This document shows, piece after piece, positions 24,634 to 30,854 of a stretch of DNA of 39,665 nucleotides; position 1 is the stretch's first letter, and every line of letters begins with the position of its first letter. Position numbers and translations under genes: made by a program. A model generated the notes under the pieces. That model had not been told where the DNA came from and did no database searches. It worked only from the letters and a program-made list of their open reading frames with translations. The stretch is from Acidobacteriota bacterium (GTDB taxonomy: Bacteria; Acidobacteriota; UBA6911; JACOSC01), in assembly GCA_016179055.1 (NCBI GenBank), contig JACOSC010000122.1, positions 1-39,665 on the forward strand, read 5' to 3'.

Positions 24634-25432
24634 GGTCCTCCTTTAACGAACGCCCAAATAGTTCAGCGATGGGACTGGGCACTAGAGACAATCTCCATTT
24701 CCCCATCGCCGTCCGCGAGAATATGGGTTACTAATTGAAAGTTAAAGTCAAGGATACGCATTGAAGCCTTGGTGCTGGCGTTCCTGCACGTTCCCTTTCT
24801 TAATTGAGTTTACCAGGTGAAAGTGTATGCCTGCGTTGTACCCATCGGATCGTCGTATACGCCTCCACCCTTATGCTGGGATTCATTATAACATGGTTAA
24901 TTTATTTTTCGATATTGAAATTTTGTAACTGTTCACGTGGTCTGCACTGATACAGAACCGGGAGCGGTAGCGACCGGGTCTATGAGCCATACGGTGCTAC
25001 CCAGTCGCTACCGCTCCCGGTTCTGTATTGGCTGGGTGCCCTACGGCGTGGGCGGCGGAACAGTTACGAAATTTATACGAATTTGTAACCCCTCCTTGGC
25101 GAGCTCCAGAGCCTTTTCTCATCGCCAATCGATCACGCACACTTTCTTTGATGAACCGCACTCAATACATGACCAACTGTACATATTCTTGTCGTCTCCC
25201 CGAACTGGTCATTATGACCGCACCGGCGCACGCAATCGGTCAAAGTGACCGATCGCGTTAAATCGCAGCCGGCCCAAATCACGACTTTCCTCAGAAAATA
25301 CAGGCATTACCGATTGGAATTAATCTTGCTGACTTCCCGGTGACCGTATGCGCTCATAAGGTGACGACCTATGTTGAGCCGACCCGACCATCAGTATATA
25401 TGGGAAGTATTTCGGAACTTGGAGGTATGTAC
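24634..25432. other. 799-base divergent intergenic region with palindromic repeat
   Basis: Separates the exported hypothetical gene (minus) and the subtilase gene (plus). It contains a GTAACTGTTCACGTG motif at 24926-24940 and, 11 bases later, the large palindrome at 24950-25028. No supported gene is seen. The subtilase frame extends upstream to 25340, but without a good ribosome site. Confidence 0.55.
24950..25028. repeat. Palindromic ACAGAACC-type repeat, copy b (intact hairpin)
   Basis: The 28-base unit at 24952-24979 is followed, after a 19-base loop, by its reverse complement at 24999-25026 with one mismatch; pairing extends two bases outward on each side (ATACAG/CTGTAT). This is the best-preserved of three copies in the window (also 11310-11337 and 30761-30832). 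Confidence 0.9.
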
Positions 25433-27451
25433 ATGACGCCCCATAAATTTTCGCTGAGCAGCTTGCTGGCTGCCATACTCATTCAATTCTGCACGCTTGT
25501 AGCTTTTGCCGATACGGAGAAAATTGCGTCCGACTTATCGAAGCAGATAAGCACAGGCTCCAACAGGCCCGTGCGGATTGTAGTGCGAGTGACGCCTGAA
25601 ACTGCCAGCGGTGAAATCGAGCAGATATCCCAGATGTATCCACTTAGGAACTTCCAGCTCGTTTCCTCGCTGCCGGGTTTTCGAGCCATCATCGCACCGA
25701 CCGATATCTTGTTGCTGAGCCAAGACCCGCATATCAAGAGCATTACGTTTAATCGCATAGCGAAGGATTTATGGAAGATTATAGATTCAGGTGTAACGGG
25801 CATGCAATGTGTGATCGTGCAGGCACAGCCCGAGGGCTTCAGAAGTAAGGATGTTGAGGAATTCCATCATTACTTCGGTCTTCAGCCCCTCATCCCCATG
25901 AAATTGGTAAACGGCGCCTCAGCGGAAATTCCGGTAGAGCACATTGTCGCCTTCTCGCAACATCCGGCGATTCAGCACGTATCACCGGATCGCACCGTAT
26001 CCTCGACGATGGATATTACCGGCACAGCCACTTATGCCGATTATGCGCAGCGCTTCTTCGGCCTGACCGGCGCCAACATTGGCGTGGCCGTCATTGATAG
26101 TGGGATAGCGGATCATCCCGACCTTATGGCCTCCCCCGCCACGGTTGGACGTCGCGGAGACCGGTTGCCGGGACGCTCCCGAGTCGTCTATCGGCAGGAT
26201 TTTGTAAACGACCATGCCGGGCTGGATGCCTATGGGCATGGAACGCATGTGGCGGGGATCATTGCCGGAAACGGCGCGAGCTCTAATAGACCCCATGCTA
26301 CACGTACGTTCATGGGCATGGCTCCCGTTGCAAACCTGGTCGATTTGCGTGTGCTCGATAGCCGGGGACAATCTCCCGTAAGCCGTGTAATCTCGGCCAT
26401 AGAACGGGCCATTGCCTTGAAGCACATCTATAATATTCGCGTGATCAACCTATCGATTGGCCATCCGGTGATGGAGAGTTATGAGACGGATCCGCTCTGT
26501 CGGGCCGTCATGCACGCCTGGCGGCTGGGAATCGTAGTTGTTGTGGCCGCCGGCAATCAAGGCCGTCAGAACGCCTTCGGGCTTAACGGCTATGGCACCA
26601 TACAATCCCCAGGGAATGATCCGTCCGTCATTACCGTCGGTGCATTAAAGACAATATCGACGCTTACTCGCGTAGATGATGTTATCACCAGCTTCAGTTC
26701 TAAAGGACCGACGATGGTTGATCAAGTGGTTAAACCGGATCTGGTAGCGCCCGGAAATTTCATCGCATCGCTACGGGTACCGGGATCTTATCTAGACCGG
26801 ACTTATCCACTCAATCAAGTGGCCCCCGCCACCTACCTTTCCGGAGCTTCCCCGGCCTCGGTTACGTCGTACTTTGTCCTCAGCGGAACCAGCATGGCGA
26901 CACCAGTTGTGTCCGGCGCGGTGGCCCTCCTACTGGAGCGCTATCCCGGTCTTTCACCGGATCAAGTCAAATGCCAACTCATGGCGTCAGCGTCCAAGGG
27001 ATTTCCCAGCCCGACGCAAACCTCCGTACTAGGAATTACGTACACCAACTACTACGATGTCTTTACCTACGGCGCAGGATACCTGGACATTCGCAACGCG
27101 CTCAATACTAGATCGCAGTCGCACACCTGCCGGTCGCCGCAGTTAGTGCAGGCCTCCGACGGCATATACCTAGCTGGTCCCAACGAATATGGCGCTAATA
27201 GCCAGGATAGCGAGAATGGCGACATGATGATTAAAGTCTTTGACCCAATCACCGGCCCCACCAGTGTCGTATGGGGCAACAGCGTAGTCTGGGGTAACAG
27301 CGTAGTTTGGGGCAACAGTGTCGTATGGGGCAACAGCGTGATCTGGGGAGACAGTGTCGTATGGGGCGACAGCGTCGTATGGGGTAACAGCGTGGTCTGG
27401 GGCAACAGTGTTGTATGGGGCAACAACGTTCTAACGGGCGGTGAACAATAG
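25433..27451 (+). CDS. Exported S8 subtilisin-like serine protease with C-terminal VVWGNS repeats (672 aa)
   Basis: Secreted protease. Start at ATG 25433 is preferred: it follows GGAGG at 7-8 bases and begins a normal signal peptide (MTPHKFSLSSLLAAILIQFCTLVAFA); the frame is open from 25340. Residues about 45-190 resemble an inhibitor-type prodomain region. The catalytic triad is D222 (VAVIDSGIADHPDL), H269 (YGHGTHVAG) and S487 (LSGTSMATPVVSG), with oxyanion N375 (AAGNQG). After the peptidase domain and a spacer, residues 611-664 are nine copies of the hexapeptide SVVWGN (two with D in place of N, one with I for V), and the protein ends NVLTGGEQ. Similar VWG-rich tails occur on acidobacterial subtilases as far as I recall. 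The tail may be a cell-surface or adhesion segment; its job is unknown. Confidence 0.93.
   Translation: MTPHKFSLSSLLAAILIQFCTLVAFADTEKIASDLSKQISTGSNRPVRIVVRVTPETASGEIEQISQMYPLRNFQLVSSLPGFRAIIAPTDILLLSQDPHIKSITFNRIAKDLWKIIDSGVTGMQCVIVQAQPEGFRSKDVEEFHHYFGLQPLIPMKLVNGASAEIPVEHIVAFSQHPAIQHVSPDRTVSSTMDITGTATYADYAQRFFGLTGANIGVAVIDSGIADHPDLMASPATVGRRGDRLPGRSRVVYRQDFVNDHAGLDAYGHGTHVAGIIAGNGASSNRPHATRTFMGMAPVANLVDLRVLDSRGQSPVSRVISAIERAIALKHIYNIRVINLSIGHPVMESYETDPLCRAVMHAWRLGIVVVVAAGNQGRQNAFGLNGYGTIQSPGNDPSVITVGALKTISTLTRVDDVITSFSSKGPTMVDQVVKPDLVAPGNFIASLRVPGSYLDRTYPLNQVAPATYLSGASPASVTSYFVLSGTSMATPVVSGAVALLLERYPGLSPDQVKCQLMASASKGFPSPTQTSVLGITYTNYYDVFTYGAGYLDIRNALNTRSQSHTCRSPQLVQASDGIYLAGPNEYGANSQDSENGDMMIKVFDPITGPTSVVWGNSVVWGNSVVWGNSVVWGNSVIWGDSVVWGDSVVWGNSVVWGNSVVWGNNVLTGGEQ
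27263..27424 (+). repeat. Nine 18-base tandem repeats encoding SVVWGN
   Basis: Nine in-frame units of 18 bases within the subtilase gene. Third codon positions vary freely between units (GTC/GTA/GTG/GTT, GGC/GGT/GGA, AGC/AGT) while the peptide is nearly constant. Peptide-level constraint is therefore likely, rather than a fresh slippage expansion. Confidence 0.9.
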
Positions 27452-27570
27452 GAGCGTTGATCCATTCGATCGGAAGCCGACCTTGGAAGTGACGGCATTG
27501 CCTCCCTAGGTGGTTTCAGGGATTAGCGCTCGACGACTAGCGGTTCAAGCAAGCCGGGGGATACTTCCAA

Positions 27571-27888
27571 CAAGCCGGAGGCTTGGCAGCTATTAGCCGG
27601 TGGTTGAACGCAGCGATACCACCGGTCAACGAACGAACAAACGCATGCACACTGCAGGGGTGCGAGCCAGCGTGAAGGATTTTCGCTGGGCATCGGCGGG
27701 CCGCCGACCATGTGCGAGACGTTGGCGATGGCGGGCATTGCGTCTAATCCAAACTATCTTGATTGAATGTCCGAGCCAGACGTCTCGTGATTGCACCCCT
27801 CCGGGGTGCGCTGGTTTTCATGGCGTGCTTTCCGGTGGTGTCGCTTCGCTCAACCACCGGCTAATAGCTGGAAACCCTCCGGGTTTCC
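27571..27888. repeat. Multi-hairpin palindromic element, copy 2
   Basis: Same plan as copies 1, 3 and 4. CAAGCC-GGA-GGCTTG (27571-27585) is followed by the large arm CCGGTGG...CCACCGG (27597-27625), then a degenerate palindrome (27647-27663) and a 129-base centre. On the other side come GCACCCC-TCC-GGGGTGC (27793-27809), the inverted arm (27832-27860) and GGAAACCC-TCC-GGGTTTCC (27870-27888). The 38-base arm regions including AGCTATTAG differ at three positions. Stem bases differ from copy 1 (GGTGG against GGGGG) but stay complementary. Confidence 0.8.
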
Positions 27889-27890
27889 AC

Positions 27891-28254
27891 CTGGAGTTTC
27901 GATATTTAATACTTCCCGGGCGGTTTCAGATCTGTCGTTTCGTGCAAACCAACAACCTTAGCCGGGCGCTCGTACTCGCAGCTCCGAAGGAGCGTCATAA
28001 GATAGCCAGGGGCAGAGTCCCGCTACTGCGGGATCGCCCCTGGGAAATTAAAATTTGCGTAGAAGCCCTGAAGGGGCGGAATAAGGCCGACATTGCATTT
28101 GTCTCCTCTATTGCGCCCTTACAGGGCTTAGGCACACGGGGTGATTTCCTTTCCAGGGGCGACGCGCTGCGCGCTCTGCCCCTGGCTATCCTATTTCGCT
28201 CCTTCGGAGCTTTGCACACTGGCTATTCACAAGATCGTCCAAATGTCCAAACTC
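27891..28254. repeat. Multi-hairpin palindromic element, copy 3
   Basis: Six hairpins in mirror order. GCTCC-GAA-GGAGC (27981-27993) comes first, then arm CCAGGGGC...GCCCCTGG (28006-28043, with an inner CCCGC-TACT-GCGGG hairpin) and GCCCT-GAA-GGGGC (28065-28077). These are balanced by GCCCT-TAC-AGGGC (28115-28127), the arm at 28153-28185 and GCTCC-TTC-GGAGC (28198-28210). Outer inverted ends are CTGGAGTTTCGATATT (27891-27906) and AATGTCCAAACTCCAG (28239-28254), matching at 12 of 16 positions. The right end is identical to that of copy 4. Confidence 0.8.
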
Positions 28255-28426
28255 CAGGTGGAAAACCTACAGGTTTCCACACCATCACGCGCTGGTGTGA
28301 TGACCTGTAAGACTTGTTTTGCTATCATCATCCTTCTACGTCTTTACTGGGTGGAGTTCCTTCGTGGCAATCGCTCGGTCGGCCCGAGCCTAATTGCTTC
28401 TCTTTAAGCTGTAGGAGGTCAACTTA

Positions 28427-29863
28427 ATGCGACGGAAATACATAGGGTACCGGCTACTATTCATGACATTCCTGGGCTTTCTTGCCTTATTGCCGGCAGA
28501 GACGGCCAAGGTTTCCCCCGCACATATAGCCATCGTCGGCGGCACTGTCGTTCACCCCGAACGGAATGGTCCAGCGACCTTAGAGCGCGACATGACCATC
28601 ATCCTATCAGGCCAACGAATACAAACCATCGGCCCGGCTAAGACCACGCCACTTCCTAAAGACGCCCTGGTCATTCAGGCAGGAGGAAAGTGGATCATTC
28701 CGGGCCTGATTGATTCGCACGTCCATTTTTTTCAATCGGGAAACTTGTATACGCGACCGGACGCGGTAGACCTGAATAAATGGGTGCCTTATGCCAAGGA
28801 GCGCGCCCGCAATACCGCGCGTCTCCCGGCGACATTTAAGGTCTGGCTCGCCAGCGGCGTCACCGGTGTGGCCGACGTTGGCGGCCCATTTTGGAACTTC
28901 GACGTACGCGAGGCGGCGCGCCGCAGCGCGGCCGCACCTCGCCTCGTAGTAGCGGGTCCTTTGATCTCTATGGTGGCGCGCCCCCAAATGGCCCTAGACG
29001 ACCCACCGATTATCAAAATCGACACACCTGATGCCGCACGGGCTCTGGTAAAACGTCAACTCGAGCGCCAAACGGATTACGTAAAAGCGTGGTTTATCCA
29101 CCGCAAAGGAGACGACCTGGCCGCGCAGGAGGCCATTGTCAAAGCCGCCGGCGACACGGCCCACGCCGCCGGAGTTCGCTTGGCCGTACACGCTACTGAG
29201 TTGTTGGTGGCCAAGGCGGCGCTGCGCGCCGGCGCCGACCTGCTGGTTCATTCCATTACCGACCAGGCCATCGATGATGAATTCATTGAATTGGTCAAGA
29301 AGAATCGCGCCCTCTATACACCCACGCTTTTTGTAAGCATGGGCTACGCCTTGGCTCTCTCCGATTCCTGGAAGCCGACCGAGGCCGAATTGCGCTTGGG
29401 CGATCCGCAGATTCTTCAGGCCATGAACGATCTGAAAAAGATACCCGCCGATGAGCTTCCGGAACGCATCAAACAACTCATGAGCCGAAAGGTCGCTCCC
29501 AAACCATCGTCGGCGGCCATGTCGAATCTGCGGAAAGTGTGGGACGCCGGCATTACGGTGGTCATGGGAACCGACGCCGGCAATATCGGCACGGTGCACG
29601 GGCCATCGGTCTTTCGCGAGATGGAACTCATGGTCCAGGCCGGTCTCACGCCGCAACAAGTCTTGCTCTCGGCGACGGGCAACGGCGCCAGGACGCTCGG
29701 CCTGCAAGCCGACCTCGGCGTATTGGCTCCCGGCAAACTGGCCGATTTAGTGATTCTGGACGCCGACCCCTTGGCCAACATTGCCAACTTGAGCCGAATC
29801 CACCGCGTCATTAAAGATGGGGCGCTCTTTGATCCCGTTCAACTCATCGAGTCCATCCGCTAA
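28427..29863 (+). CDS. Exported amidohydrolase-family metal-dependent hydrolase (478 aa)
   Basis: Imidazolonepropionase/prolidase-like amidohydrolase with a signal peptide (about 7-27), probably acting on peptides, lactams or similar compounds outside the cytoplasm; substrate unknown. Metal ligands are all present: H98 and H100 in IDSHVHFF, K220 in DYVKAWF (carboxylated lysine bridging two metals), H255 in LAVHATE, H275 in LLVHSITD, and D383 in VMGTDAGN. The C-terminal beta domain closes with GVLAPGKLADLVILDADPLANI, typical of the family. AGGAGGT lies 7 bases before the ATG. It is a single gene placed directly after repeat elements 2 and 3. Confidence 0.93.
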   Translation: MRRKYIGYRLLFMTFLGFLALLPAETAKVSPAHIAIVGGTVVHPERNGPATLERDMTIILSGQRIQTIGPAKTTPLPKDALVIQAGGKWIIPGLIDSHVHFFQSGNLYTRPDAVDLNKWVPYAKERARNTARLPATFKVWLASGVTGVADVGGPFWNFDVREAARRSAAAPRLVVAGPLISMVARPQMALDDPPIIKIDTPDAARALVKRQLERQTDYVKAWFIHRKGDDLAAQEAIVKAAGDTAHAAGVRLAVHATELLVAKAALRAGADLLVHSITDQAIDDEFIELVKKNRALYTPTLFVSMGYALALSDSWKPTEAELRLGDPQILQAMNDLKKIPADELPERIKQLMSRKVAPKPSSAAMSNLRKVWDAGITVVMGTDAGNIGTVHGPSVFREMELMVQAGLTPQQVLLSATGNGARTLGLQADLGVLAPGKLADLVILDADPLANIANLSRIHRVIKDGALFDPVQLIESIR

Positions 29864-29933
29864 GCGCACGTTGAGAAACCATTGCTTCCAACAGAGAGTC
29901 GTGCGGGATGATTTGGGGTTCGTGCGCCGCGGG

Positions 29934-30488
29934 TTACTTTAGCGCGCGTAATACAAAAGTCATAGCCTGCGCTCTCACCAGCAGGCACAGATAGTTTTCC
30001 CAAAACTTCCGTATGAATCGCAAGGATTCGTAACGGATCGAGCCGTTAAGCATGAATTGAATTCCGAGGCTTCGCCATATACGAGCCATATCAATGCGGA
30101 TCGATTCGGTATGAAATCGAGCTTTTGTATAATAATTGGTCGCGTAGTCTGGGTCAAAATATCGGAAAGAGTACGACGTCAGGTGCCAGCGATGCGTGGG
30201 GTCCGTCCACGAAATGCTATCCGAGTAATGCGGGGTGACTATCGTCACCTTGGCATTAGGCTTGGCCAAACGGTAGATTTCTTCCAGGGCTGTAACGACT
30301 GAGTCGAGGTGCTCGATAACATGCGTGGCATATATTTCGTCGAATGAATTATCGGCAAATGGATAGGGAAACTGGTCCAAGTCCCAAACGACGTCGACTC
30401 CCTCAAGCTTTATTCGATCAATGCCTATAGCGCCTTTGACCTTATTCTTACCGCAGCCAATATCCAACGATTTTATCGGTACGCCCAT
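29934..30488 (-). CDS. SAM-dependent class I methyltransferase (184 aa)
   Basis: Methyltransf_11-like protein. Motif I is near the N-terminus (SLDIGCGKNK, 7-16). An acidic residue follows in GIDRI, then FADNSFDEIYATHVIEHL (44-61) and a loop TPHYSDSISWTDPTHRWHLTSYSFRYF, the last being common in methyltransferases linked to surface polysaccharide or small-molecule gene sets. It is at the short end for the fold, and the C-terminal helices look complete. The substrate cannot be told. AGGA lies about 10 bases before the ATG. It is a lone gene convergent with the amidohydrolase gene. Confidence 0.85.
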   Translation of the reverse strand: MGVPIKSLDIGCGKNKVKGAIGIDRIKLEGVDVVWDLDQFPYPFADNSFDEIYATHVIEHLDSVVTALEEIYRLAKPNAKVTIVTPHYSDSISWTDPTHRWHLTSYSFRYFDPDYATNYYTKARFHTESIRIDMARIWRSLGIQFMLNGSIRYESLRFIRKFWENYLCLLVRAQAMTFVLRALK

Positions 30489-30525
30489 GTAGATTCAATC
30501 CTGTGCGGCCTTCCTTAAAAATAAC

Positions 30526-30743
30526 GTAACCGCTCACGGGGGTGGATACCCCCGGCGGAAGCCGGGGGAGCTTCAAGATCCAGCCTAGATCACAAGCCCC
30601 TCACCCCCTGGCCCCCTCTCCCCGCCAAGCGGGGAGAGGGGGTGGGGGGAGTGGGGCGTCGCCGGAGTAGGCTGGGCCTGAGTCTCCCCCAGCTTCCGCT
30701 GGGGGTCTCTTGTGTGGTCTCAGAGAACCCCGTGAACGGTTAC
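30526..30743. repeat. Composite palindromic element bounded by GTAACCG(C/T)TCACGGGG inverted ends
   Basis: Ends are GTAACCGCTCACGGGG (30526-30541) and its inverse at 30728-30743 with one mismatch. Inside, CCCCCGGC-GGAA-GCCGGGGG (30549-30568) is balanced by CCCCCAGC-TTCC-GCTGGGGG (30686-30705), and CCAGCCTA (30580-30587) by TAGGCTGG (30668-30675). The centre is a 14-bp perfect hairpin, CCCCCTCTCCCCGC with GCGGGGAGAGGGGG (30612-30642), a wording common in intergenic repeats of many bacteria. Confidence 0.85.
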
Positions 30744-30760
30744 AAAATAACTACGGCACA

Positions 30761-30832
30761 ACAGAACCGGGAGCGGTAGCGACCGGGTATGTCTCGCCCC
30801 GGCCACCCGCACGCAACCGCATGCAGTTCTGT
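30761..30832. repeat. Palindromic ACAGAACC-type repeat, copy c
   Basis: The left unit at 30761-30788 is identical to that at 24952-24979. The right half at 30805-30832 is a decayed inverse (about 21 of 28 positions). It sits 17 bases after the end of the composite element at 30526-30743. Confidence 0.85.
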
Positions 30833-30854
30833 CTTTCATTCTTCGTAGTGCCCC

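Larger units (their letters stand above)
27452..28426. other. 975-base non-coding region filled by repeat elements 2 and 3
   Basis: No supported gene between the subtilase and the amidohydrolase. The region consists of two multi-hairpin elements side by side (27571-27888 and 27891-28254). A smaller set of palindromes follows at about 28255-28303 (GTGGAAA...TTTCCAC; CATCAC...GTGATG). Confidence 0.7.
30489..30854. other. 366-base repeat-filled gap
   Basis: Between the minus-strand methyltransferase (5' side) and the M28-type gene (3' side). It is occupied almost wholly by the two palindromic elements at 30526-30743 and 30761-30832; no gene is seen. Confidence 0.6.

Noticed and set aside
24937..25248. 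103-codon frame upstream of the subtilase
   Set aside because: Runs through the 28-base palindrome and lacks any start context or protein-like pattern.
27600..28310. Open frame of 236 codons across repeat elements 2 and 3
   Set aside because: It is built from palindromic repeat DNA, has no ribosome site and no protein-like features.
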